From Fredinandcohnia onubensis (lineage in GTDB: Bacteria > Bacillota > Bacilli > Bacillales > Bacillaceae_L), in NCBI RefSeq assembly GCF_031181385.1, contig NZ_JAPSKV010000009.1, positions 82,198 through 146,197 of the forward strand: a stretch of DNA of 64,000 nucleotides, given 5' to 3'. The position numbers were made by a program, and so were the translations under genes. The notes beneath the pieces are model-generated. The model ran no database searches. It was not told where the DNA came from and saw only the letters and a list, made by a program, of their open reading frames with translations. Positions 1 to 8,012 of the stretch are shown in pieces. The number at the start of each line of letters is the position of its first letter. Position 1 is the stretch's first letter.

Positions 1-558
1 AGGGTGTCCTTGTTTCTTTGATTCTCTTACAGTTGTTAAAAGTTCTGCCGTTTTCGCAGCTGTTCCAGAAGGAGCATCAAGTTTTTGGTCATGGTGAAGC
101 TCGATAATTTCCACATCCTGAAAATACTTGGCTGCCATTTGTGAAAATTTCATCATTAATACCGCGCCAACTGCAAAATTCGGAGCAATAATCGCACCCA
201 CTTTACGTTCCTCTGCTAGCACTGACAATCTTTCTAATTCATCTTTTGTGAACCCTGTAGTGCCAACGACTGGCCGTACTCCATGTTCAATGGCAATCTC
301 TGTGTGATATTTACCTGTTTCAGGTGTCGTTAGATCAATCAAAACATCGGGATTTGTTTCTTTAAACGCTTCTTTAATATCATTAAATATAGGTACGTTA
401 ACATTTGAGAATCCATCAATCTCACTTAAAGACATTCCGTTGTTTTTATGGTCGATTACACCAACTAGAGAAAAATTCTCTGTGTCCTGTACAAGCGCTA
501 CCGCTTCTTTTCCCATTCTGCCTCTAGGCCCAGCAATTACGATTTTAATTGTTTCCAT
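1..558 (-). CDS. dapB: 4-hydroxy-tetrahydrodipicolinate reductase, C-terminus outside window
   Basis: NAD(P)H-dependent reductase of the diaminopimelate/lysine pathway, which also supplies dipicolinate precursors for spores. The first 186 codons are present; the family is about 265 residues, so the C-terminal third lies beyond base 1. Visible are the Rossmann loop ([11 protein letters not shown], residues 6-16), the GTTGF segment, the [15 protein letters not shown] stretch with the catalytic His pair, and the substrate-binding SGTA. The ATG at 556-558 (read on minus) follows an AAGGGAG ribosome site. It follows the ypjD homologue by 13 bp, the same order as in B. subtilis. The assignment is secure; only the end is unseen. 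Confidence 0.95.
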   Translation of the reverse strand, partial: METIKIVIAGPRGRMGKEAVALVQDTENFSLVGVIDHKNNGMSLSEIDGFSNVNVPIFNDIKEAFKETNPDVLIDLTTPETGKYHTEIAIEHGVRPVVGTTGFTKDELERLSVLAEERKVGAIIAPNFAVGAVLMMKFSQMAAKYFQDVEIIELHHDQKLDAPSGTAAKTAELLTTVRESKKQGHP

Positions 559-571
559 ACTTTTATCTCCC

Positions 572-907
572 TTATTCGTTAGTGTCAATACGAGTCCATC
601 TATCTTTATCTCTTGAATTAAATTTGTTCATAACAGTATTATGTGCGTCTTCAAGGTCAATGTTCAAGGAATTTGCAAGACAAATCAAAACAAATAGCAT
701 GTCGCCCGTTTCTTCTGCCATGCTTTTTTCAGTTTCTGTATCCTTTTTTGGTTTTTCACCGTAATAGTGATTAACTTCTCTAGCAAGTTCACCTAATTCT
801 TCTGTCAGTCTTGCTAGTAATGCAAGAGGGCTGAAATATCCTTCTTTAAATTGACTTATGTACGCATCTACTTCTTCTTGTAGCTGTTTCATTGTTTTAT
901 CTGCCAT
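572..907 (-). CDS. ypjD: MazG-like nucleotide pyrophosphohydrolase (YpjD family)
   Basis: A 111-residue all-helical protein of the MazG/dUTPase-like NTP pyrophosphohydrolase group, predicted to hydrolyse nucleoside triphosphates, probably non-canonical ones. The metal-binding pattern is visible: [10 protein letters not shown] near residue 40 and [15 protein letters not shown] near residue 70, the two acidic helices that bind magnesium. I chose the ATG at 907 because GAGGTGAT lies just upstream; a GTG three codons earlier sits inside that ribosome site. It directly precedes dapB and is probably co-transcribed with it. Family membership is clear; the substrate is not known from sequence. Confidence 0.85.
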   Translation of the reverse strand: MADKTMKQLQEEVDAYISQFKEGYFSPLALLARLTEELGELAREVNHYYGEKPKKDTETEKSMAEETGDMLFVLICLANSLNIDLEDAHNTVMNKFNSRDKDRWTRIDTNE

Positions 908-1056
908 CTCTATCACCTCATGAAGTTTCTCTTCCTATGTTAGCTTAAAATATAGAGTTTTGACAAACTTTTCTTTTATATAACATGATTTGTCAGATAT
1001 TTACCCATACTTTATAATAAAGTGGCAAAATATTACTATCTCGGGGGTAAATCATT

Positions 1057-1923
1057 TTGAAGTTATCGATCAAAAGTATCTTTTTTATATTATTAGGCTC
1101 TGCCATCTTTTCGTTTGGAATTGTACATTTCAATATGCAAAATAATCTTGCGGAAGGTGGATTTACCGGAATTACTCTTTTGCTCTATTTTCTATTTGAA
1201 TTCGATCCATCTTATACGAATCTAATATTAAATATCCCGCTGTTTATACTCGGGTGGAAGCTTCTAGGCCGTGTTGCATTTTACTATACAATGATCGGTA
1301 CTATTAGTGTTTCAATATTTTTATGGTTATTTCAACGCTATCAGTTTGATATCCCACTTCATGGGGATTTAATGCTTGCAGCTCTATTTGCGGGTGTTTT
1401 TATTGGAGTTGGACTCGGAATTATATTCCGTTATGGAGGAACTACTGGCGGGGTAGATATCATTGCAAGGCTAGTTCGCAAATACGTGGGTTGGCCAATG
1501 GGACGGACAATGTTTTTGTTTGATGCTGTTGTTATCACGATTTCGCTTATTTTCTATCTATCTCCTCGAGAGGCTATGTACACGTTACTAGCTGTGTTTA
1601 TTGGGGCAAGAGTGATTGATTTTATGCAAGAAGGTGCTTATGCCGCTAGAGGTGCGATGATTATTTCAGAGCAGAACGATAAAATTGCAGAAAAGATCTT
1701 AAATGAGATGGAACGTGGTGTTACGATTTTAAAGGGAATGGGGTCGTATACGAAACAAGAGAAAAATATCTTATATTGTGTTGTGGGTAGAAGTGAGGTT
1801 GGTCGCTTAAAACAGGTCATTATATCTGTTGATCCTCACGCTTTTGTTTCAGTTAGTGACGTTCATGATGTACTCGGTGAAGGTTTTACACTAGATGAGA
1901 ATAAAAAGCCAATAGAGCGATGA
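1057..1923 (+). CDS. ypjC: YitT-family membrane protein (YpjC-like)
   Basis: An integral membrane protein of 288 residues with a YitT (DUF161) N-terminal region of about five or six hydrophobic segments (residues 5-190) and a C-terminal cytoplasmic DUF2179 domain (about 200-280). The GGTTGGVDIIARL segment near residue 130 is typical of the family. The function is unknown; a transporter role is commonly guessed. It starts at TTG, preceded by GGGGG nine bases upstream. It is divergent from ypjD and ends at a strong hairpin shared with the convergent metalloprotease gene. Confidence 0.82.
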   Translation: MKLSIKSIFFILLGSAIFSFGIVHFNMQNNLAEGGFTGITLLLYFLFEFDPSYTNLILNIPLFILGWKLLGRVAFYYTMIGTISVSIFLWLFQRYQFDIPLHGDLMLAALFAGVFIGVGLGIIFRYGGTTGGVDIIARLVRKYVGWPMGRTMFLFDAVVITISLIFYLSPREAMYTLLAVFIGARVIDFMQEGAYAARGAMIISEQNDKIAEKILNEMERGVTILKGMGSYTKQEKNILYCVVGRSEVGRLKQVIISVDPHAFVSVSDVHDVLGEGFTLDENKKPIER

Positions 1924-1926
1924 ATA

Positions 1927-1961
1927 AAAAAGCCAGTTATCACTTTGATAACTGGCTTTTT
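1927..1961. terminator. Bidirectional intrinsic terminator between convergent genes
   Basis: AAAAGCCAGTTATC pairs with GATAACTGGCTTTT around a 5-base loop, with A and T tracts on both sides. It lies between the ends of the YitT gene (plus) and the YugP-like gene (minus) and can serve both. Confidence 0.88.
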
Positions 1962-1969
1962 AGCTTTTA

Positions 1970-2647
1970 TTATTCTTCTGAACGAGTCATTCCTGTATAC
2001 ATTAAGATCAATCTCAGTAGTTCTAGTACCGCTACTGCAGCTGCTGCAACGTATGTTAATGCCGCTGCATTCAGAACTTTTTTAGTTTCACGCTCTTCAT
2101 CATTTCGGATAACGCCTGCTGATACAATTTCATTCATTGCTCTTGATGAAGCATTGAATTCAACTGGTAGTGTTACAAGCTGGAATAATACTGCTGCTGC
2201 CATAAAGATGATCCCGTATAGCATTAAGCTTGGTATTGTGAAAATCATACCTGCAATAATTAAAATCCATGAAAAGTTTGAGCCAATGTTCGCTACCGGT
2301 ACTAGTGCATGGCGGAAGCGAAGGAAAGCGTAATTTTGTTGATCTTGAATCGCGTGTCCAACCTCATGGGCTGCAACTGCCGCACCAGCAATTGAATTCC
2401 CGTAGTAATTGTTTGTTGATAGTCGAACAACTTTTGATCTTGGGTCATAATGGTCTGATAGCATACCAGGTGTTTCTTCGATTCTCACATCATATAGTCC
2501 ATTTTGATCGAGTATTCTTCTCGCTACGTCTGCACCTGTCATACCAGATGAAGAGGGAATTTGTGAATACTTCTTATATGCGCTCTTAACTTTAATTTGC
2601 GCATAAATTGGAATGATAATGATTAAAGCAAAATAAACAAAAATCAT
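1970..2647 (-). CDS. Zinc metallopeptidase, YugP family
   Basis: A membrane-bound neutral zinc metallopeptidase (Zn_protease_2, YugP type) of 225 residues. The HEVGH zinc motif lies in AAHEVGHAIQDQ near residue 95; an N-terminal membrane segment (residues 1-17) and several C-terminal hydrophobic segments (about 120-215) surround it. RVLPxxxY-like pieces and the ARRILDQNGL region are typical of the family. The ATG follows GGAGG by seven bases. The substrate is unknown. It stands alone between two terminators. In B. subtilis yugP is elsewhere, so its presence here is a difference in gene order. Confidence 0.85.
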   Translation of the reverse strand: MIFVYFALIIIIPIYAQIKVKSAYKKYSQIPSSSGMTGADVARRILDQNGLYDVRIEETPGMLSDHYDPRSKVVRLSTNNYYGNSIAGAAVAAHEVGHAIQDQQNYAFLRFRHALVPVANIGSNFSWILIIAGMIFTIPSLMLYGIIFMAAAVLFQLVTLPVEFNASSRAMNEIVSAGVIRNDEERETKKVLNAAALTYVAAAAVAVLELLRLILMYTGMTRSEE

Positions 2648-2742
2648 TTTTTTTCCTCCATACTTTATAGTATAGTTTAATTTTAATTTGAGTAGGACCT
2701 AAAGTCAATTCACTTGCTTACAAAATATAATCGTTAAAAACA

Positions 2743-2766
2743 AACAGTGGGTTATGTCCCACTGTT
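2743..2766 (-). terminator. Intrinsic terminator of ypjB
   Basis: A 9-bp stem (AACAGTGGG with CCCACTGTT) and 6-base loop overlap the end of ypjB; minus-strand U-rich tail TGTTTTTAA follows. Confidence 0.8.
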
Positions 2767-3565
2767 ATCGATTATCATAATCTCTTTGTTTTTGTCGCTT
2801 TTGTTTATCACCTTTATATTTTCTCCATCCGACATAAATTAATGTGAGAATAATGGCACCACCTGTTGATATCATCACCCAGATAAGTGATGGATCGGCT
2901 TCATCCTCTTTCATCCGTTCAAATAAGTCCTTCAGATCCATTTCCATTTGTTCAAGTTGCTGAATTCTTGTAGTAGACTTAAGGTCCTCATTTCGGTACG
3001 TATCCAAAAATGCGATATGTGAATCAATTTTTTGAATATCCTCTGGCGTAATATCAACCGTAATACTCGGATGGATCATATCATATTTTGATAGAAAGAC
3101 TGTCAGTTGATGATTAAAGCTTTCAGTATCTCCTTCTTTAACAGTATCTTTCATTTGCCCAAATGTCATCATAATGGAGTCTTCCATTTCAGTCCACATC
3201 GGCTGATGCTCTGATCTCATCGCATCAATCACCAAACGGAATTGTGTAACACGATTGATCCTTTCTTCAAAACTGAGTGAAGTCGAATTTACAGCTTCAA
3301 ATGCTGAATTATGGGTCAATGTAATAATTCGAAGGTCATCCATTGAAAATGATTGTTCCCGCTGATTCATTCGTAAAAATTCATTTGAAAAATGTGTTAA
3401 TAATTGCTTGGCATCCTTGTATCTTTCTTGCTTCACCATTTGCAGTGCCTGATCAGAGATTTGATCGAGCTTTTCCCAATTTTCTTCGTTGGAGGTGGCG
3501 TTTATGGATATAGGATGAATCATAACTATAAAGCAAATAATAAATATAATTCTAGAAATTTTCAT
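2765..3565 (-). CDS. ypjB: Sporulation protein YpjB
   Basis: A 266-residue protein with a cleavable-looking signal or anchor (residues 1-24), a charged extracytoplasmic helical domain, and one C-terminal membrane segment (about residues 226-246, LIWVMISTGGAIILTLIYVG) followed by a basic tail. This matches the YpjB family, listed as a sporulation protein of unknown mechanism. The ATG follows GGAGGGACAAGT. A CATACATT sequence at 3593-3600 on minus resembles a SigE -10 box, but no clear -35 was found. It lies downstream of a family A repeat that separates it from ypjA. Confidence 0.8.
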   Translation of the reverse strand: MKISRIIFIICFIVMIHPISINATSNEENWEKLDQISDQALQMVKQERYKDAKQLLTHFSNEFLRMNQREQSFSMDDLRIITLTHNSAFEAVNSTSLSFEERINRVTQFRLVIDAMRSEHQPMWTEMEDSIMMTFGQMKDTVKEGDTESFNHQLTVFLSKYDMIHPSITVDITPEDIQKIDSHIAFLDTYRNEDLKSTTRIQQLEQMEMDLKDLFERMKEDEADPSLIWVMISTGGAIILTLIYVGWRKYKGDKQKRQKQRDYDNR

Positions 3566-3633
3566 ACTTGTCCCTCCTCAAACATCTAGTAAAATGTATG
3601 ATAGAGTGGACAAGAGTAGACCACTAATTTTAT

Positions 3634-3769
3634 TTTATTCAACAGAAGTTACGAACTTCTGTTGAATAAAGTAAAAAGCCTCCGGCGGATGTCACGATTT
3701 TTCAAAGGAAATTTTTCGACCATGCTCGAAAAAAAATCGGACGTCAAATACACCAAGGTGTATTTGATT
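3634..3769 (-). repeat. Structured dispersed repeat, family A, copy 1
   Basis: Read on the minus strand the element starts with a short hairpin (stem TCAAATACACC/GGTGTATTTGA, 3744-3767), then a stem made of GTC-CGATTTTT paired with AAAAATCG-TGAC enclosing a TCGA hairpin, the conserved block CATCCGCCGGAGGC, and a perfect 17-bp terminal hairpin (3634-3650 with 3654-3670, loop acg). Copies 2 (37854-38042) and 3 (60658-60794) have the same order of parts. The first hairpin begins directly after the stop codon of ypjA. No coding capacity is seen. Confidence 0.85.
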
Positions 3770-4358
3770 AGATTAACTCTAATTTATATCGATCTTTTTT
3801 TATACAAAGCAGATAGGTAATTAAAATTGACACCATACTTAACCAAAATGTGAAGTAGCCGATCTGAGGGATATATTGATCTAACACACTATACCTTGGC
3901 ATCATAAAGAAAACGTAATCAATTACATCATTATGTAGGGTCCATATAGCTGCAATTACTAAATGAATCGGCTTTATTCTATAATAAGGAGCATATAATA
4001 GCCCTTGAACTGCCATTCCTAGATGAGAAAAAATAAGCATATACCCATATATATTCAGGCCGTCCACAAAATAAGTAAGAATATTCATTACTACTGCCCA
4101 AATCCCGTATTTAAATAGGGTAACAATCGCCAACGCTTCAATTAGCGGCCAATTTTTTCTCAGTAAAAACGCGATTAAAACGAAACAAAAGAACAAACTT
4201 GCCGTTGGGCTATCTGGAACAAAAATTAAAAATTTTGGAGGTGTGATGTTTAGTTGACTTTCATACCAAATATACCCATATATCGTACCAGGTATGTTAA
4301 TGAGTAATAGAATCCAAAGCACCCAGCGTTGCCCCATTAAATATGTAATCCACTTCAT
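3768..4358 (-). CDS. ypjA: DUF1405 membrane protein YpjA
   Basis: A hydrophobic protein of 196 residues with about six or seven membrane segments, matching the DUF1405/YpjA family found beside the cytochrome bc genes in Bacillus. No catalytic motif is recognisable. It follows qcrC by about 120 bp, after that operon's terminator. The ribosome site (AAAGTTGG) is weak. The stop codon abuts a family A repeat, so ypjB lies about 200 bp further on. The function is unknown. Confidence 0.75.
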   Translation of the reverse strand: MKWITYLMGQRWVLWILLLINIPGTIYGYIWYESQLNITPPKFLIFVPDSPTASLFFCFVLIAFLLRKNWPLIEALAIVTLFKYGIWAVVMNILTYFVDGLNIYGYMLIFSHLGMAVQGLLYAPYYRIKPIHLVIAAIWTLHNDVIDYVFFMMPRYSVLDQYIPQIGYFTFWLSMVSILITYLLCIKKDRYKLELI

Positions 4359-4446
4359 CTATGTACCAACTTTCCTTTTTTCTTACCTCAAGATTCTCTT
4401 AAAAATAGTCTTTTTGTCAAGTTAAAAAAGGTTATATTTGCAATAA

Positions 4447-4475
4447 AAAAAGCTGACCGTATAAGTCAGCTTTTT
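4447..4475 (-). terminator. Intrinsic terminator of the qcrABC operon
   Basis: AAAAAGCTGAC pairs with GTCAGCTTTTT around TTATACG; a T-rich tail follows on minus. It lies seven bases past the qcrC stop codon. Confidence 0.88.
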
Positions 4476-4481
4476 GTTTAA

Positions 4482-5249
4482 TTACTTAGAAGTTACACCT
4501 GAAATAAATTCAGCTAACTTCTGTAATTCTTCATCAGTTCCTTCGAACATACCTGGAGGCATTGAACCTTGACCATTTTTCGCAATGTCTGCGATTTCTT
4601 CAGCTGATAGCCCGTTATCTACTAACGCCTTTCCAGCTGGTCCCCCTTCAAGGTTACCACCATGACATCCGATACAACCTTTGTCTTGGTATAGTAAGTA
4701 TCCTTCAGATTCCTTGTCTACCTCAGCCTCTGCTACAATTTTCGCAGATTCTGCTCTTGCTTCCCAGTCTACTTGAGAAGCCGATTCCCATGTTAAGTAA
4801 GCAGTAGCAGCAAACGCTAAAAGCATCATACCTGTAGCAATTGGGCGTTTAGATGGTCTACGTTCTGGACCACGATCTAAGAATGGTGCTAGTAAAAGTG
4901 CTCCAAACGCTAGTCCCGGAATAACAAGTACACCTATTATGTTATAATCACCTGATGCATACGTGTACTTAATTAATTGATACATGAATAAGAAATACCA
5001 GTCTGGTAATGGAATATATCCTGCCGCAGTTGGATCAGCGATTTTTTCCAATGGTGATGGGTGTGCTGCTGTTAGGCATAGAAAAGCTACTAAGAAAACA
5101 GAACCAACTAGCCATTCTTTTAAGAGGAAGTTTGGCCAGAACGCTTCTGTTTTTCCTGGATACTCGGAGTAATCCTTAGGAATATGCTTTTTATTACTTA
5201 CAGGAACACGTGAATCCCCAACAAATTTCATTCCTTTTCCGCGATGCAT
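4482..5249 (-). CDS. qcrC: Menaquinol-cytochrome c reductase, cytochrome b/c subunit
   Basis: The fused subunit IV/cytochrome c protein of the Bacillus b6c-type complex (255 residues). The N-terminal half resembles cytochrome bf subunit IV with three hydrophobic segments (about 45-65, 105-125, 138-158), including the conserved PDWYFLFMYQL quinol-site region. The C-terminal half is a class I cytochrome c domain with haem motif CIGCH (about residue 192) and a distal Met in GSMPPGMF. It takes electrons from menaquinol to cytochrome c at the outer membrane face. It is the last gene of qcrABC, with a 155-bp gap from qcrB. Confidence 0.95.
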   Translation of the reverse strand: MHRGKGMKFVGDSRVPVSNKKHIPKDYSEYPGKTEAFWPNFLLKEWLVGSVFLVAFLCLTAAHPSPLEKIADPTAAGYIPLPDWYFLFMYQLIKYTYASGDYNIIGVLVIPGLAFGALLLAPFLDRGPERRPSKRPIATGMMLLAFAATAYLTWESASQVDWEARAESAKIVAEAEVDKESEGYLLYQDKGCIGCHGGNLEGGPAGKALVDNGLSAEEIADIAKNGQGSMPPGMFEGTDEELQKLAEFISGVTSK

Positions 5250-5404
5250 AATCAGTCCCCCTCCTTTTTAGAGAATTTTACATTCAAAAGAGTTTGTACA
5301 TATTTTTCATTATTAAATCGAGAAAGCTCGATAATTATTAGTCCATTTCAAACCAATGCGTGTAGTGCACACTTTTCACTTCATAAAATGAAGGTAATTC
5401 CATC

Positions 5405-6079
5405 CTACAATGGACCAGAAATACCTTGACGACGAATCATGATAAAGTGAGCAGCTAGTAATCCAAATAATGCTGCTGGTAAGAAGAATACATGAATAGC
5501 AAAGAAACGTGTCAAAGTCTGTGCCCCAACAATTTCAGGGTGTCCCGCAATTAGAGTCTTTAAGTAAGGCCCAATGAGTGGAACTGATTCAACAATTTGG
5601 ATTGTAACTTTTGTTGCGAATAACGCTTTCATATCCCAAGGTAATAGGTAACCTGTTAAACCAAGCGCTAACATGACAAAGAAAATTAAAACTCCCACTA
5701 TCCAGTTAAGCTCACGAGGTTTTTTATAAGCACCTTGGAAGAAAACACGTAGGGTATGTAGGAACATCATGACGATTACCAAACTAGCTCCCCAGTGATG
5801 CATTCCGCGAACGATCTGTCCAAATGCTACTTCATTTTGTAAGTAATAAACAGAATTCCATGCATTAATGATATCTGGTACATAGTACATTGTTAAAAAC
5901 ATACCAGATAGTACTTGGATGACGACGATAAAGAATGTTAGTCCTCCAAAGCAATAAACAAACGCACTAAAATGATGCGCTGGGTTTACATGCTCAGGAA
6001 CTTCATGGTCTGCAATATCTGCCCAGAGAGGAGTAATATCAAGTCGTTCGTCAACCCAATCAAAAATCTTATTTAACAT
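5405..6079 (-). CDS. qcrB: Menaquinol-cytochrome c reductase, cytochrome b subunit
   Basis: A cytochrome b6-like protein of 224 residues with four membrane helices. The haem-ligand His pairs are in MHHWGASLVIVMMFLHTLR and in HVFFLPAALFGLLAAH. Cys43 (FVYCFGG) is at the position that carries the extra covalently attached haem in B. subtilis QcrB. The ATG is three bases after the qcrA stop codon region, indicating tight coupling. It forms the quinol-oxidising core with QcrA and QcrC. Confidence 0.96.
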   Translation of the reverse strand: MLNKIFDWVDERLDITPLWADIADHEVPEHVNPAHHFSAFVYCFGGLTFFIVVIQVLSGMFLTMYYVPDIINAWNSVYYLQNEVAFGQIVRGMHHWGASLVIVMMFLHTLRVFFQGAYKKPRELNWIVGVLIFFVMLALGLTGYLLPWDMKALFATKVTIQIVESVPLIGPYLKTLIAGHPEIVGAQTLTRFFAIHVFFLPAALFGLLAAHFIMIRRQGISGPL

Positions 6080-6082
6080 TGA

Positions 6083-6598
6083 TTACTTGCCTCCTCCAGG
6101 ATGTGGTTTTGCTTTTCCTAAATATAAATAACCATCTTTTACTTCACTTTCAAATACATCTAATGGGCCCATTGGTGGTGTACCTGGCACGTTCATACCA
6201 TCCTTTTCATATAAACCATAATGACAAGGACAGAAGAAACGATCTGGGTTAGCTGGATCTTCACCCCAAGAAACTGCACACCCAAGGTGCTTACATACCG
6301 GTGACAATGCAATGATGTCGCCGTTATCTTTTTTATAAACCCATGCTGAATTTGGAACCTCTGATTCATACCATCCATCAACTTGATTTATTTTAAAATC
6401 AAATTTTTGAGGTTCATTTGAAATCTTATCAACACTTACCACTTGTACCATGTCTTGTTCAGCATCCTGCTGAAGTAATGGGTCAACTGCAAAGCGAACC
6501 ATTGGCATTAACATCCCAGCTGCCATGAATCCACCTACACCTGTTAGTGTATAGTTTAGAAATTGACGTCTTGAAACCCGTTGTTTATTCTCGCTCAT
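6083..6598 (-). CDS. qcrA: Menaquinol-cytochrome c reductase, Rieske iron-sulfur subunit
   Basis: The Rieske protein (171 residues) has an N-terminal twin-Arg-like SRRQF motif and one membrane anchor (about residues 15-33). The [2Fe-2S] motifs are CKHLGC and CPCHYG, with the Cys pair that forms the structural disulfide. It moves electrons from menaquinol to the c-type haem of QcrC. It is the first gene of the operon; about 190 bp separate it from ypiF. This upstream region holds TTGATA and TACAAT-like hexamers, but no promoter is convincing. Confidence 0.96.
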   Translation of the reverse strand: MSENKQRVSRRQFLNYTLTGVGGFMAAGMLMPMVRFAVDPLLQQDAEQDMVQVVSVDKISNEPQKFDFKINQVDGWYESEVPNSAWVYKKDNGDIIALSPVCKHLGCAVSWGEDPANPDRFFCPCHYGLYEKDGMNVPGTPPMGPLDVFESEVKDGYLYLGKAKPHPGGGK

Positions 6599-6788
6599 TT
6601 TTTTCCCCCCTCTATGCTAAGCTAAGTCCACTCCGGACATAATTGTACACATTTAAAACTAGGACATTCTCATGATATATCAATATTTGGTACAGGTCAA
6701 TAATAGGATTTACCGAAACAATGGCAACTATGTGACTTTCTTAGGAAAAGTAAGGAATTTTTCAATATTATTGCTAAATAATGATGAA

Positions 6789-7247
6789 TTATCTTTGCCA
6801 GATGTTTGTAAATAATGTGACCAGTTGTTTCATTTGATCTTGAAGCATCGTTTGTTTATATTTTTCTTCAACATATTCAAGCGGTAAAGTAGGAAGCCAA
6901 ATTAGGGATCCATTTAAATCGGATTCGACCTGTTTCCAGCTGCTATCAGACGTGATAAATATGGTGTGTTTCATACCACCACTATTTAGATCGCTTGTCC
7001 ATTGATTTAATCGAACTTTCGACATTTCAAGTTCTTCACCATTTGAATACGTAAACGCAGGAAATAGAATAATCCTTCCTTTAAATTGACGTTCCACATC
7101 ATTCGAAAGAATGGTAATAAACTCCCCCATCGAAACAGTATTTTTTAAGTTTCCTTCAAGCGAGACAGGAATGAGCGGAATGACAGCTGTATCAACATAT
7201 TCCTTTGCTTGAATGTACACATCCATATCCTTGGTTACCCATTTCAT
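6789..7247 (-). CDS. ypiF: DUF2487 protein YpiF
   Basis: A soluble protein of 152 residues matching the YpiF/DUF2487 family, which is found next to qcrABC in Bacillus. The longer open frame begins further upstream, but the start with AGAAAGGAAG before ATG (MKWVTKDMDVYIQ) at 7247 is chosen because it has a ribosome site and because the extension would cover the ypiB terminator. No catalytic motif is seen. The function is unknown. Confidence 0.78.
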   Translation of the reverse strand: MKWVTKDMDVYIQAKEYVDTAVIPLIPVSLEGNLKNTVSMGEFITILSNDVERQFKGRIILFPAFTYSNGEELEMSKVRLNQWTSDLNSGGMKHTIFITSDSSWKQVESDLNGSLIWLPTLPLEYVEEKYKQTMLQDQMKQLVTLFTNIWQR

Positions 7248-7324
7248 TATGTATGCTTCCTTTCTCAATTGCGTTATGAAGTAATGATAAACTCCTAAAC
7301 TACCATACCATATTCTGGACAAAT

Positions 7325-7350
7325 AAAAAAGACTGACACACTTTGTCAGC
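7325..7350 (-). terminator. Intrinsic terminator of ypiB
   Basis: GCTGACA pairs with TGTCAGT around a 5-base loop, followed on minus by TTTTTT. It separates ypiB from ypiF. Confidence 0.82.
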
Positions 7351-7370
7351 CCCAATGTTTACACAACCCT

Positions 7371-7907
7371 CTATAATTGTTTAAGTTGTTCAGTTAGCCT
7401 TTTAAACGCTGTCTCATCCTGTTTGTCAAGCGCCTCATCAATCCTCTTCAACAGATGTTCTTTTTGAAACATATGAATGGATTCCTCAAGAAACTTTTTC
7501 GCTAGCTCTTTATCCTGTTCGTTCACTTGAAGATGTTTTGGCATGTATGGATTCTCTTCAAGTACAGCCACATAATTCGGAGAATGGAAGGAGGATCTGA
7601 AATTTAGTTGAATATAAATTTCTTCTTCCCTATTTAGTCGAATATCATGAAATGACTTTTCAGCATCAGTGGTCATGACATTTTCCTTATAAAAACGGAA
7701 GGGTACATCATCAACACAATGAGTCGACATAATGATTCCTCGAGGGCAGTATTGGGCTTGCTCGACAAAGTGGACATTTTTCATGAGTTGGTCATGGCTC
7801 ATTAAGTAGTTTAAAATCCAAACACACTCTCTTCTCTTTAGCTGATAATTATTCAGAAACCAGCGAATGAAGTCTTTTTTCTCGTTGACAGATACAGGGG
7901 TAGTCAT
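7371..7907 (-). CDS. ypiB: UPF0302/IDEAL-domain protein YpiB
   Basis: A 178-residue cytoplasmic protein of the UPF0302 family. The C-terminal 30 residues ([21 protein letters not shown]) match the IDEAL domain, a short helical protein-interaction region that occurs in this group. The start at 7907 ([13 protein letters not shown]) follows GGAGGG; the open frame extends further but with no better ribosome site. It belongs with ypiA upstream and ends at its own terminator. The molecular role is unknown. Confidence 0.8.
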   Translation of the reverse strand: MTTPVSVNEKKDFIRWFLNNYQLKRRECVWILNYLMSHDQLMKNVHFVEQAQYCPRGIIMSTHCVDDVPFRFYKENVMTTDAEKSFHDIRLNREEEIYIQLNFRSSFHSPNYVAVLEENPYMPKHLQVNEQDKELAKKFLEESIHMFQKEHLLKRIDEALDKQDETAFKRLTEQLKQL

Positions 7908-8012
7908 CGCATGCTTCCCTCCTCTGCTAGTATGGAGTAATTTAATGTTATACTTCAACATTCACATCAAAATATCCTTCAAAAGGATGTTAAAAACAAC
8001 AGAACTTTAAGC

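Noticed and set aside
549..764. Plus-strand frame of 71 codons at dapB-ypjD
   Set aside because: It is opposite two conserved genes and begins in the dapB ribosome site.
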